The translations under genes and the position numbers were made by a program. A DNA stretch of 64,000 nt from Aminobacter sp039907765 (GTDB lineage: Bacteria; Pseudomonadota; Alphaproteobacteria; Rhizobiales; Rhizobiaceae). Location of the stretch: positions 1 through 64,000 of the forward strand of contig NZ_JARDJI010000019.1 of assembly GCF_039907765.1 (NCBI RefSeq), read 5' to 3'. The notes beneath the pieces were generated by a model. It had not been told where the DNA came from. It ran no database searches and worked only from the letters and a program-made list of their open reading frames with translations. Shown here one piece after another: positions 16,796 through 25,282 of this stretch. Each line of letters begins with the position of its first letter. Positions within the stretch are counted from its first letter, which is position 1.

Positions 16796-17289
16796 CGGGG
16801 CCGATCCATTTGAAGCCGGTCGCCCCACCTGCGACCTATGCGGGAATTATTGCAACCATGCACGATATGCGGGTTGTCGCCCTTATCCGCGCAAACGGCC
16901 TTTTGGTCAACCGGGGCTGTGGAGGGGAACGGCAACCTCTAAGGAAGCATGCAGCGTGAGCGAACATCAAATGAAGCGTCGCCAGTCATGGGCGCGGCAT
17001 GTGCATCCTTCCTGCTTTGGTAGAGTTCAATTGTACCTAGACCTTGCAAAGCCAAGTTTCGGGTACTTTGATTCAATGCGCGACAGATCGCTTGATTGGC
17101 GGAATCAGAGAAGCTTCGCTGAAGCTAAGTTCGTCAACCGTATCATGGCAGTGACAGATTGAGATCATTCATTGCCTGTTGGTGCTTTGTTGTCGATCAT
17201 GTAGACACAGGAGAGACAACTTTCTGGTGCATGGTATTGCAAAGATACACGCATTGTGTTTCCCTAAGTTGACAGTCTTGGGAGGGGCT
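16796..17289. other. 494-bp intergenic region of lower GC content
   Basis: This stretch between the AraC gene and the first tiny lipoprotein gene is visibly richer in A and T than its surroundings. The only open frame (16956-17162, GTG start, 68 codons) has no ribosome site and no recognisable product. It probably carries the promoters for the divergent AraC and lipoprotein genes and may be a scar of transferred DNA. Confidence 0.5.
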
Positions 17290-17508
17290 ATGCGTGCGAT
17301 TTCTGGATCTGCAGCCGTTTTTGCTGCGGCTGTACTTATTGCCGGCTGCGCCGGTAGTGCAAGGACCGTAAACGGCAACGCTACGGGCGGAAACGTCAGG
17401 GCAGACGTGGACATAAGGAACTGTGTAGGTGTCTATGCCCCGGCCAATTGCACGCCGGAGGCAGCCAAGGCGGCTGAGCAACCTGCTGCCGAAGAAAAGA
17501 CCCAATGA
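17290..17508 (+). CDS. Tiny lipoprotein, VNGNA motif, paralog 1
   Basis: A 72-residue protein with a lipoprotein signal ending in LIAGC, then ARTVNGNATGGNV and a short tail with two Cys residues (RNCVGVY and ANCTPEA). ATG at 17290 follows GGAGGGG. It overlaps the next gene by four bases. The segment after the lipobox repeats in the next gene (AR-T/S-VNGNA-x-GG), so the two are paralogs or share a sorting signal. Function unknown; it should be anchored in the outer or inner membrane. Confidence 0.7.
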   Translation: MRAISGSAAVFAAAVLIAGCAGSARTVNGNATGGNVRADVDIRNCVGVYAPANCTPEAAKAAEQPAAEEKTQ

Positions 17509-17771
17509 GGTCGCCTCGCGTCCTCCTGCTGGGCTGCTCGCTCCTCGTAGGATGCACGGCTGGGGATGCGAGGTCGGTAAACGGAAATGCACGGGGCGGG
17601 GACTTCGTCGTCTCGCCAAATATTACCGTGGTTCAGAACCCAGGCATGCAGGTCGGCTACGCTTGTGTGAACCCCTACGGCCAGCCGATGTGTACGGGAT
17701 CGGCAACCCCGATAAACACGCCATGCTACTGTGCAACGCCGATGGGGGCGGTGTGGGGCGTGGTTCGCTGA
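17505..17771 (+). CDS. Tiny lipoprotein, VNGNA motif, paralog 2
   Basis: An 88-residue protein with signal ending LLVGC, then ARSVNGNARGGDF as in the preceding gene. The tail has several Cys residues (YACVNP, PMCTGS, TPCYCATP), suggesting disulfides in the periplasm. ATGA overlap with paralog 1 indicates coupled translation. I do not recognise a family. Codon use looks less GC-biased than in neighbouring genes, consistent with recent arrival. Confidence 0.7.
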   Translation: MRSPRVLLLGCSLLVGCTAGDARSVNGNARGGDFVVSPNITVVQNPGMQVGYACVNPYGQPMCTGSATPINTPCYCATPMGAVWGVVR

Positions 17772-17831
17772 ACCCGGGCAACGGATACAGCTCCGCGGGC
17801 ACACCCGGTGGCGTGCCCGCGGGCGGGGTCG

Positions 17832-18071
17832 TCAGTTGGCGGCAAGCGCCGTGGCGATGGCGTCCTTGAGCACCAGCCGGCGCTTGCGCAGCGATGCCTC
17901 ATGATCCGCGCTGACCGGTTCGATCCTGGTCTCGGCCCGGTGGATCCGGTCGTTCACCTCGTCATATTCCGCGAGCGCGCGTGCGAAGGTCTCGTCCTGC
18001 GCCTTGAGCGCGTGGATGGCTTCTAGCTTGCCGGGGAATTCCTCGCCGAGCGTGTGGGGCGTGTTCGACAT
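17832..18071 (-). CDS. DUF465 (YdcH-like) small protein
   Basis: A 79-residue acidic/basic helical protein. The pattern of a short N-terminus, HALKAQDETFARALAEYDEVNDRIHRAE and a C-terminal RKRRLVLKDAIA matches DUF465/YdcH, small coiled-coil proteins of unknown function. ATG at 18069-18071 was chosen because the family begins there; upstream frame is non-conserved. It converges on the lipoprotein pair and stands alone. Confidence 0.85.
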   Translation of the reverse strand: MSNTPHTLGEEFPGKLEAIHALKAQDETFARALAEYDEVNDRIHRAETRIEPVSADHEASLRKRRLVLKDAIATALAAN

Positions 18072-18183
18072 TCGTCGTCTCCTTGCGTTATGTCGAATCA
18101 AGCCTAGACGGTCCGATCGGCCCCGGACTTGACCGAGGTCAAGGTTCGAGTGACTGGCGGTTAGGGCGTCGCAATCGAACAGG

Positions 18184-18537
18184 CTACAGCTTGAGGAACG
18201 CCTCGAAACCGCCATAGATCATGCGCCTGCCATCGAAGGGCCACGACTCTGGATCGCTCTTCAGGCGCGGGTCGGCCATCACCTTTTTCATGATCTCGTC
18301 GCGCTCCTCGCGCGAGCGATAGGCGGCCCAGGAAAAGACAACGATCTCGTCCTCCTTGGCCTGTACCGCGCGCGGGAACGACGTCACCTCGCCATAGGGT
18401 ACGTCGTCGGCAAGGCATTCGACATAGTCGATCGCGCCGTGTTCCTTCCACACCTCGCCGGCCGTCCTGGCCATGGCCTTGTAGGCCTCGATGTTGCTCT
18501 TCGGCACTGCGAGCACGAATCCGTCGACATAGGTCAT
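18184..18537 (-). CDS. DUF1428 (YbaA-like) protein
   Basis: A 117-residue protein matching DUF1428: MTYVDGFVLAVP at the start, then VWKEHGAIDYVECLADDVPYGE and the C-terminal PFDGRRMIYGGFEAF. It has the ferredoxin-like alpha/beta dimer fold of the family, whose biochemical role is unknown. Full length and apparently intact. It is divergent from clpS with a 194-bp gap that should hold both promoters. Confidence 0.92.
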   Translation of the reverse strand: MTYVDGFVLAVPKSNIEAYKAMARTAGEVWKEHGAIDYVECLADDVPYGEVTSFPRAVQAKEDEIVVFSWAAYRSREERDEIMKKVMADPRLKSDPESWPFDGRRMIYGGFEAFLKL

Positions 18538-18731
18538 CTTGTTCTCCTCGTGGTTTGGACTTGGCTTCCCAAGGACGAACGGCAGGGCGGGAATCCGACA
18601 ATGGTCCCTCGAATTTTCGCCGCGCGCCCCGGCGGCTGTTCAATGAACGAGCGGCGAAGCGGTTCCCATGCGTTGCGCGCGGCGCTCGCCGATCCCATAA
18701 TATTTGCATGAGCGCATGAGGCACGAGCGCC

Positions 18732-19037
18732 ATGCCCGCAACGATCACCGTTCCGCGCACGCAGACCCGCCCCAAGACCGAGCGGCCCCGGCTGCACAAG
18801 GTCATTCTCGTCAACGACGACTATACGCCGCGCGAGTTCGTCGTCACGGTGCTGAAGGGCGAGTTCCGGATGAGCGAGGACCAGGCCTATCGGGTGATGA
18901 TCACCGCCCACCGGCGCGGCGTCTGCGTGGTCGCGGTGTTCACAAGGGACGTCGCCGAGACCAAGGCCACCCGCGCTACCGAGGCCGGCCGCGCCAAGGG
19001 CTATCCGCTGCAGTTCACCACCGAGCCGGAGGAGTAG
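18732..19037 (+). CDS. clpS: ATP-dependent Clp protease adaptor ClpS
   Basis: A 101-residue adaptor. After a disordered N-terminus comes the conserved core HKVILVNDDYTPREFVV, with NDD and the hydrophobic pocket that binds N-degrons, then ITAHRRGVCVVAVFTRDVAETK. It hands N-end-rule substrates to ClpA. clpA is not adjacent here. Many rhizobia carry two ClpS paralogs; this isolated copy may be the second one, which I cannot confirm. Confidence 0.92.
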   Translation: MPATITVPRTQTRPKTERPRLHKVILVNDDYTPREFVVTVLKGEFRMSEDQAYRVMITAHRRGVCVVAVFTRDVAETKATRATEAGRAKGYPLQFTTEPEE

Positions 19038-19086
19038 GGGGCGTGCAGTCCCATCGACGCACGCCTCGTGTTGGGCGCGTTGAAAG

Positions 19087-19257
19087 ATACCCCCACCCCT
19101 GCCCCTCCCCACAAGGGGGAGGGGATCGGGTCTCGCCTGACCTCGGCGTCGGGCTTCAACTGCCCCAGCACTTCGTCATGCTGAGGAACTGTCCTCATGG
19201 CGCAGCGGTCAGGAGTTCCCCTCCCCCTTGTGGGGAGGGGTCAGGGGTGGGGGTATG
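19087..19257. repeat. Palindromic intergenic repeat, type D
   Basis: Arms ATACCCCCACCCCTG and CAGGGGTGGGGGTAT bracket inner arms CCCCTCCCCACAAGGGGGAG and CTCCCCCTTGTGGGGAGGGG, forming a long inverted repeat of about 170 bp. It lies between clpS and the convergent VWA-like gene. Related copies occur at 37627 and 39959. Confidence 0.85.
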
Positions 19258-19312
19258 AAGCCGGCGGAGTTGGAAAAATCCGGGCTTAGTGCGCGAAGCT
19301 GGCGCAGGCCAG

Positions 19313-21388
19313 CTACCGTCCCTCACGATACCACATGGCTCCGAGCGCCAGAAGCAGCAGGCCGAGGCCGAGGAAGCCGCCGAACAGGGGCACCCGCGAC
19401 ACCGATTTCAGCACGCTGTCGTCGGTGGTGCGGAAGCCGATCCAGTCGCGCCCCGAGGCATCGGCCGAGCCGCGCACCGGCACCACGTTGGGCAGCGCGA
19501 TGCCGTCGCCCATGATGCCCGACGAGGCCAGTCGGCGCACGTCGCCGCCGGTCGCCTCCGCCGCCGGCCGCAGCACGTTTTCGGTGGACACCACGTCGGC
19601 GAATTCCGGCGCGTTGACGGGGCCGACATGGGCGAGCGCGGTCAGATCGCCGTTGCCGACCTGGTAGAGCCCGATCTCGCTGGTCTCGACGCTGCCCGAG
19701 AAGATCCCCGGCTCGCTCTGGGTGAGCGGCACGTCCAGCGTCTTGCCGGAAGGGGTGATGACGCGGGCCGAGCCGGCCTCGTCGCGCATCGTCTGGCGGC
19801 GGATGTCGAGCACCATGCCGCGGCCCTCCGCCGTCAGCCGCTCTTCCTCGAGCTCGGGCTCCTTCATCAGCCAGTGGGCTATGCGGCGGTAGAGGGCCAC
19901 GTGCGGGCCGCCGCCCTCGAAGCCGCGTGCCCAGAGCCAGCCCTGGTCGGACAGGAACATGCCGACGCGACCTTCGCCCTTGCGGTCGAGCAGGAGCAGC
20001 GGCTTGTCGTCGGCGCCCTTCATCACCACCTCGCCCTCCGGCTGCTCGATGCCGATCTGGCGGAACCAGCGGCTCCAGCGCGGCGGCTCCTGCGCCGAAC
20101 CTTCCAGGCCGCGGGTCACCGGGTGGCGCTTTCCGAGCTCGGTCAGGCGCGGGTAGAACGCCTTCTCGATCACCTCGCCGTTCGGCATGGCGGGCAGGGC
20201 GGAGATCAGCGGCGTGCGCGCGATCGACTGGTCGCCGGCATATTCGGGGCCGGCCGCGATCAGCAGCGCGCCGCCCTTTTCGACGTATTCGGCGATGTAG
20301 TCGTAATAGAGGATCGGCAGCACGTCGCGGTGCTGGTAGCGGTCGAAGATGATCAGGTCGAAGTCGTTGATGCGCTCGACGAACAGCTCGCGCGTCGGAA
20401 ACGCGATCAGCGACAGCTCGTTGATCGGCGTGCCGTCCTGCTTCTCCGGCGGGCGCAGGATGGTGAAGTGCACGAGGTCGACCGAGGCGTCCGACTTCAA
20501 GAGGTTTCGCCAGGTCCGCTCGCCGGCATGCGGTTCGCCCGAAACCAGCAGCACGCGCAGGTTCTCGCGGATGCCGTCGACCAGCGCGATCGCCCGGTTG
20601 TTGGTGTCGGTCAGCTCGCCCTCGACGGGGTCGATGGCAAGCTCGACGATGTTGCGGCCGGCGCTCGGCACGGTGATCTGGAGCGGCATCTCCTGGCCGA
20701 CGAAGGCGCGCTCGACGGCGACCTGCTGCCCGTTGATCGACACGCGCACGTCGACCTCGCCGGCCGCGCCGCCGGTGTCGATCACCCGGTAGGTCATGTC
20801 GAGCGGCTTGCCGACGATGCCGAAGCGCGGTGCGCTCTCGAAGCGGATGCGGCGGTCGCGTTCGTGCGCCTGGCCGGTGATGAGCGCGTGCAGCGGCGCG
20901 CCGATGGCAGGCGCGCCCGGAACGTCGTGCACCTGGCCGTCGGTCACCATGACGGCGCCGCCGATGCGCGAGGGCGGCACGTCGCGGAAGGCGCTTTCGA
21001 GCGCCGTGAACAGCCGCGTCTGGGTCCTGTCGTCGGCGGCATCGGCGCGTCCTGCCTCCACCACCCGCACCTCGAACTGGCGGAAGCGCGCCAGCCGTTC
21101 CTTCAGCCCCTCGACGGCCGCATTCGTCTGCGCGTTACGTTCGCCGATGTCCTGGCTCTGGCTGCGGTCGACGACGATCGCCACCACGCTCTTCAGCGGC
21201 TCGCGTTCCTCGTCGAGCAGCACCGGGTTGACCAGCGCCGCGGCCAGGGCGGCGACGGCGACGAGGCGCATCCAGGCACCGCGCTGGCGGGACCAGAGGC
21301 CGGCGAGCGCGAGCAGCGCCAGCGGCACGAACAGGACCGCCAGAAGCGGCCACGCCAGCAGCGGTTCGAAGGTTGCGGACCAGTTCAC
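19313..21388 (-). CDS. Large membrane protein with VWA-like domain
   Basis: A 691-residue protein with two N-terminal membrane segments (about 10-35 and 40-60) and one near the C-terminus. After the second span comes VVAIVVDRSQSQDIG, a DxSxS metal-site motif, and VMVTDGQVHD, both typical of von Willebrand A domains. A glutamine-amidotransferase-like Rossmann segment (LIIFDRYQH and GGALLIAAGPEY) follows. I chose GTG at 21386-21388, 8 nt after GGAG; a TTG two codons earlier is less well placed. It is the last gene of the moxR/DUF58/DUF4159 operon, with a repeat before it. It probably belongs to a periplasmic assembly driven by MoxR. Confidence 0.82.
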   Translation of the reverse strand: MNWSATFEPLLAWPLLAVLFVPLALLALAGLWSRQRGAWMRLVAVAALAAALVNPVLLDEEREPLKSVVAIVVDRSQSQDIGERNAQTNAAVEGLKERLARFRQFEVRVVEAGRADAADDRTQTRLFTALESAFRDVPPSRIGGAVMVTDGQVHDVPGAPAIGAPLHALITGQAHERDRRIRFESAPRFGIVGKPLDMTYRVIDTGGAAGEVDVRVSINGQQVAVERAFVGQEMPLQITVPSAGRNIVELAIDPVEGELTDTNNRAIALVDGIRENLRVLLVSGEPHAGERTWRNLLKSDASVDLVHFTILRPPEKQDGTPINELSLIAFPTRELFVERINDFDLIIFDRYQHRDVLPILYYDYIAEYVEKGGALLIAAGPEYAGDQSIARTPLISALPAMPNGEVIEKAFYPRLTELGKRHPVTRGLEGSAQEPPRWSRWFRQIGIEQPEGEVVMKGADDKPLLLLDRKGEGRVGMFLSDQGWLWARGFEGGGPHVALYRRIAHWLMKEPELEEERLTAEGRGMVLDIRRQTMRDEAGSARVITPSGKTLDVPLTQSEPGIFSGSVETSEIGLYQVGNGDLTALAHVGPVNAPEFADVVSTENVLRPAAEATGGDVRRLASSGIMGDGIALPNVVPVRGSADASGRDWIGFRTTDDSVLKSVSRVPLFGGFLGLGLLLLALGAMWYREGR

Positions 21389-21414
21389 GAGCAAAGCTCC
21401 GAACTATGGCTGTT

Positions 21415-21525
21415 GCCCCTCATCCGCCTGCCGGCACCTTCTCCCCGCCGGCGGGGAGAAGGATGAAGCTCCAGCGTTGATGCCCGCCGCTTCCCGCTTG
21501 TGGGGAAAGGGTAGGGGTGAGGGGC
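21415..21525. repeat. Palindromic intergenic repeat, type A
   Basis: Arms GCCCCTCATCCGCC and GGGGTGAGGGGC with an inner hairpin CTTCTCCCCGCC..GGCGGGGAGAAG. Same family as the copies at 2895 and 3451. It sits inside the moxR operon between the DUF4159 gene and the VWA-like gene. Confidence 0.8.
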
Positions 21526-21545
21526 AGTTTTTCCAGTGGTGCGCA

Positions 21546-24371
21546 TCACTGCCCCAACCTTTCGAGCAGCACGGGCACGTGCACCTGGTCGGATTTGTAG
21601 TTGCCGGTCAGCATGTACATCATGATGTTGACCCCGGCGCGGAGCGCGTAGACGCGCTGCATGGGATCCGACGGCACGGTCGGCAGCAGCGGCTCGCCGC
21701 TCTCGTCGATCGCCCAGGCGCCGGCGAAATCGTTGGCGGTGATCATGATCGGGGTCACGCCGTCGCCGGTGCGCACCGGCCGGCCCTCGGCGTTCGAGGC
21801 TTCGAGCGAAGCCTCCACCCACAGCGGGCTGCCGTTGAAGCGGCCCGGAAACTCCGGAAGGATGAAGAAAGCCTTGGTCAGCACGTGGTCCGGCGGCACC
21901 GGTTCGAGCGGCGGCACGTTGAGGTTGGCGAGGATGTCGCGCAGGCGTTCGGTGGCGGGGCTCGCCGAATCGGCGCCGATGCCGTTGGCGAACTGGTCGC
22001 GGGTGTCGAACAGCACGGTCCCGCCCTGCTTCATATAGGCGTCGAGGCGGGCGATCGCCGCCTCGCTGGGCATCGGGGCCGCCGGATCGATCGGCCAGTA
22101 GATCAGCGGATAGAAGGCCAGTTCGTCCTTGGCGAGGTCTACGCCGGCCGGCTCGCCCGGCTCCAGCGCGGTCTTCTCGATCAGGAAGCGCGTCAGTCCG
22201 GCGATGCCGGCGCGGCTGACCGCGTCGACCGAGGCCTCGCCGGTAATGACATAGGCGATGCGGGTCTTGGAGATCGCCTCGACTGCTTCCTGGTCGCCCG
22301 GCTTGGAATCATCGGCCCGTGCCAGGCCGGGCTGCATGAGCACGGCACCGAGCGCGAGCAGCAAGGCTGCCGCGGTGCCGGTCATCCTGGCGCCTCGGCC
22401 GCCACGGCGCGAGAACATGCCGCCCATCCACAGGACCGCCAGCGTGTCGAGCACCATCAGCGCAAGCGCCGCGGCGACCAGCGTGCCTTTGAGGTCGCGC
22501 GATTCGTCGAAGGCGTAGCGGATTCCGGTCACCGGCACGCTGACTTCGGGCCGCACCAGCGGCTTGAGCGTGCTGTCCGTCTCGAGCAGGTTGTGGGCGA
22601 GCACGCCCTCCGCGGTGCCGTAGAGGCCGGGCGGGTTCTCGATCGTCACCGGCACGGCGCCGCGGCCGGCGACCAGCGGCCGCGCGTCCGGCGTCGGCGG
22701 AACCAGCCTGCCGTCGGCGGCGATCATGCGGTAGGGGGCGAGCGAGGCCGGCTGGCCCTCGACGCCTGCGGCGGCGGTCCCCTGGTTGCGCGACAGCTGC
22801 ACGATGCGGCGCAGCATCTCGACGAAGCTGCCTGAGATCGGCAGGTTCGACCAGGTCGCCTGCGGCGCGATGTGGAACAGCGCCAGCGTCCCCTTGCCGC
22901 GGCGCGCGCCGGTCACCAGCGGCGTGCCGTCGGCGAGATTGGCCCAGGTGCTCTGCGCGAGGTCCGGCGTCGGCTCGGCCAGCACCTGCCGGCTCACCGT
23001 CACCTCGTTGGGGGGCGAGAGATCCGCGAAGGGGCCGGTTGGCGGGAAGTCGGAGACCGGCTGCGGCGCGGTCCAGGACAGCGCCCCGCCGAGCGAGCGT
23101 TCGCCGAGCCGCAGCCGCACCGGCAACAGCTCCTCGTCGTTGCCGGCGGCGGCCAGCCGCGAACCGGCGAAGCGCACCAGCGTGCCGCCCTCGTTCAGCC
23201 AGGCGACCAGCTTCTCGCGGGCGGCGGGCGGAATGGTGCCGACATCGGCCATGATGATCATCGCCGGCTTCTGCTCGATCAGCTGCGGGATCGCTTCGGC
23301 GAGGTCCGACGTCGACGGCTCGATCAGGTCGGCGAAGGGCTCGATGGCCCGGCGGATGTAATAGAGCGGCGCCAGGAGCGGCTGCGATTCCTCGGAATCC
23401 GCCTGCGACAGGAGCCCGACGCGGCGGCGCTTTGAGCTGTCGTCGAGCACCCGCACCGCGCCTGCCTGGGGCTGGCCGTCGAGGGCGATGGAGGCGAAGT
23501 CGTTGCGCAGTTCGAAGGGCACCGCCATCGTGCCCTTGGCTACCGTCGCGCCGGGGGCGAAGGAAAGCGTGGCGTCGGCGATGCGCCGGCCCTTGTCGTC
23601 GAAGGCGCCGGCGGTGACCGCGCCCGGCGCCGGGCCGCCCGGTGCGCGGATGGCGGTCAGGGCGAAGCCGTCCATCTCGTTTTCGGCCGCCGTCAGGCCG
23701 GCGACGTCAATCCGGTCGGGCGAAGCCCATAGCAGGTTTGCCGGGTTCTGCCCAAGCAGCGCGGCGAAGGCCTGCTCGTCGCCCTCGCTGGCCAGGCCGT
23801 CGTCGAGGATGGCGAGGCTGGCGCCGGGCAGCGTGGCGAGCACGCCGGCGACGCGGGCAAAGACGGCCCGACGGTTGGTGGGTATCGGCCGGGGCTCTGC
23901 GGCGCGCAGCCGGTCGAGTGCCGCCTGGGCGTCGAAGGGGCCGACCTCGGCGTTCGGCTTCTCGGCGGTCAGCGCCAGCACCACGGGCTGGCCGGCTGCA
24001 CCCGCATCGGCGATCAGCCTTTCGGCGGTGGCGACGCGGAGCTTCCAGTCGGGCGCGCTCGCCCAGCCATTGTCCAACACCAGCGCCAGGGCCGTGCCGC
24101 CGGTCGGCAGCCTCTCGCGCGGGTTGAAGATCGGCTCGGCCAGCGCCAGCACCACCAGCGCCGCCATCAGCAGGCGCAGCAGCGTCAGCCACCACGGGCT
24201 GCGGTGCGGCGTCTCTTCCTTCCTGAACACCCGCGCCAGGATCTTCAGCGGCGGGAAGATCTCCGCCTGCGGCTTGGGCGGGGTCAGCCTGAGCAGCCAC
24301 CAGATCACGGGCAGCGCGAGCAGGCCCCACAGCACCGCCGGTGCGGCGAAGGAGAGCGGTAGCCAGCTCAT
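21546..24371 (-). CDS. DUF4159 protein with BatA-type N-terminus
   Basis: A 941-residue protein. The first 60 residues are hydrophobic and match the BatA N-terminal domain (LPLSFAAPAVLWGLLALPVIWWLLRLTPP, key residues W and P), followed by a second span near 65-85. A VWA-like domain without an obvious metal motif covers about 90-200. Two membrane spans occur near 650-690. The C-terminal 220 residues match DUF4159 (AYVITGEASVD, LIYWPIDP, GGTVLFDTRD). ATG at 24369-24371 overlaps the DUF58 stop (ATGA). Function in the family is unknown, but it always travels with MoxR and DUF58. Confidence 0.88.
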   Translation of the reverse strand: MSWLPLSFAAPAVLWGLLALPVIWWLLRLTPPKPQAEIFPPLKILARVFRKEETPHRSPWWLTLLRLLMAALVVLALAEPIFNPRERLPTGGTALALVLDNGWASAPDWKLRVATAERLIADAGAAGQPVVLALTAEKPNAEVGPFDAQAALDRLRAAEPRPIPTNRRAVFARVAGVLATLPGASLAILDDGLASEGDEQAFAALLGQNPANLLWASPDRIDVAGLTAAENEMDGFALTAIRAPGGPAPGAVTAGAFDDKGRRIADATLSFAPGATVAKGTMAVPFELRNDFASIALDGQPQAGAVRVLDDSSKRRRVGLLSQADSEESQPLLAPLYYIRRAIEPFADLIEPSTSDLAEAIPQLIEQKPAMIIMADVGTIPPAAREKLVAWLNEGGTLVRFAGSRLAAAGNDEELLPVRLRLGERSLGGALSWTAPQPVSDFPPTGPFADLSPPNEVTVSRQVLAEPTPDLAQSTWANLADGTPLVTGARRGKGTLALFHIAPQATWSNLPISGSFVEMLRRIVQLSRNQGTAAAGVEGQPASLAPYRMIAADGRLVPPTPDARPLVAGRGAVPVTIENPPGLYGTAEGVLAHNLLETDSTLKPLVRPEVSVPVTGIRYAFDESRDLKGTLVAAALALMVLDTLAVLWMGGMFSRRGGRGARMTGTAAALLLALGAVLMQPGLARADDSKPGDQEAVEAISKTRIAYVITGEASVDAVSRAGIAGLTRFLIEKTALEPGEPAGVDLAKDELAFYPLIYWPIDPAAPMPSEAAIARLDAYMKQGGTVLFDTRDQFANGIGADSASPATERLRDILANLNVPPLEPVPPDHVLTKAFFILPEFPGRFNGSPLWVEASLEASNAEGRPVRTGDGVTPIMITANDFAGAWAIDESGEPLLPTVPSDPMQRVYALRAGVNIMMYMLTGNYKSDQVHVPVLLERLGQ

Positions 24372-25282
24372 CGGCGGCCTCCCGGCCCGTGGCCCTCTGC
24401 GGTCATCGCCATATGGACGTGCACCAGCGCCTCCGAGGCCAGCCGGTCGGTGTGGTTGACCGTGTAGCTCCAGCCGAGCCGCTTGCACCAGGTGCCAAGC
24501 TCGTGCCGGCGCGCCTGGTAGAGGTTGCGGTAGTCGGTGGCGAGCTGCTCGGCCCGCCCGGCGGTCAGCTTGTCGCCGGTCTCGGGGTCGGTGAACTCGG
24601 TGCGCCCGGAATAGGGGAAGGTCTCCTCGGCCGGATCGGCCACCTCGACCAGGTGCGCGCGCGCGCCATGGCGCGCCAGCGTGTCGAGCCAGGCCATCGT
24701 CTCCTCGGCCGGGTCGAGGAAGTCGCCGACGAGGATGACGTCGGAGAAGCGGCGGATGCCGGCGAGGTCCGGCCGCGCCGGCATGCCGATCGCCTGCGAC
24801 AGCTGCGAGGCGAGCCGCTCGGCGCCGTTGCGCGCCGAGAACGGGTCGGTCAGGCCGGGCCAGGCGATGCGCTCGCCGCTGCGCGACAAAAGCTCGGCCA
24901 GCGCCAGGATCAGCACCAGCGCGCGCGATTCCTTCGACACCGAGGCGGTCTTCGACCTGTAGAGCATCGACGGCGAGAGGTCCGCCCAGAGCCAGACGGT
25001 GTGAGCCGCCTCCCATTCGCGGTCGCGCACATAGGTGTGGTCGTCGCGGGCCGAGCGGCGCCAGTCGATGCGGGCCATGGATTCGCCCTGCACGTAGGGG
25101 CGGAACTGCCAGAAATTCTCGCCGATGCCGCGCTTCTTGCGGCCGTGCCAGCCGGCGATCACGGTGTTGACGATGCGGCGGGCCTCGACCAGAAGGTCGG
25201 GTACCAGCGAGGCGCGCAGCCGCCCGCGCGCGAGCGCGTCGCTCGTCGCGACTGGTGCGGATGCCTCGCCGATGCGTGCCAT
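24368..25282 (-). CDS. DUF58 domain protein
   Basis: A 304-residue protein. The DUF58 hallmark GENFWQFRPYVQGESMARIDWRRSAR lies near residues 54-79, followed by a VWA-like fold with WLWADLSPSM. It is thought to be a partner or substrate adaptor of MoxR ATPases. ATG at 25280-25282 overlaps the moxR stop by one base; a GTG one codon upstream is an alternative. Its own stop overlaps the DUF4159 start, so the three genes are coupled. Confidence 0.92.
   Translation of the reverse strand: MARIGEASAPVATSDALARGRLRASLVPDLLVEARRIVNTVIAGWHGRKKRGIGENFWQFRPYVQGESMARIDWRRSARDDHTYVRDREWEAAHTVWLWADLSPSMLYRSKTASVSKESRALVLILALAELLSRSGERIAWPGLTDPFSARNGAERLASQLSQAIGMPARPDLAGIRRFSDVILVGDFLDPAEETMAWLDTLARHGARAHLVEVADPAEETFPYSGRTEFTDPETGDKLTAGRAEQLATDYRNLYQARRHELGTWCKRLGWSYTVNHTDRLASEALVHVHMAMTAEGHGPGGRR

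Noticed and set aside
16956..17162. 68-codon frame in the lower-GC patch
   Set aside because: GTG start without ribosome site and no recognisable product; treated as intergenic.
19289..21466. 725-codon plus-strand frame opposite the VWA-like gene
   Set aside because: Antisense shadow; no ribosome site, no domain, and the minus strand has a better protein with membrane spans and a DxSxS motif.
21546..25016. Extension of the DUF4159 protein to 1156 residues
   Set aside because: The upstream part is a shadow of the DUF58 gene; the BatA-type N-terminus begins at the ATG at 24369-24371, which overlaps the DUF58 stop.
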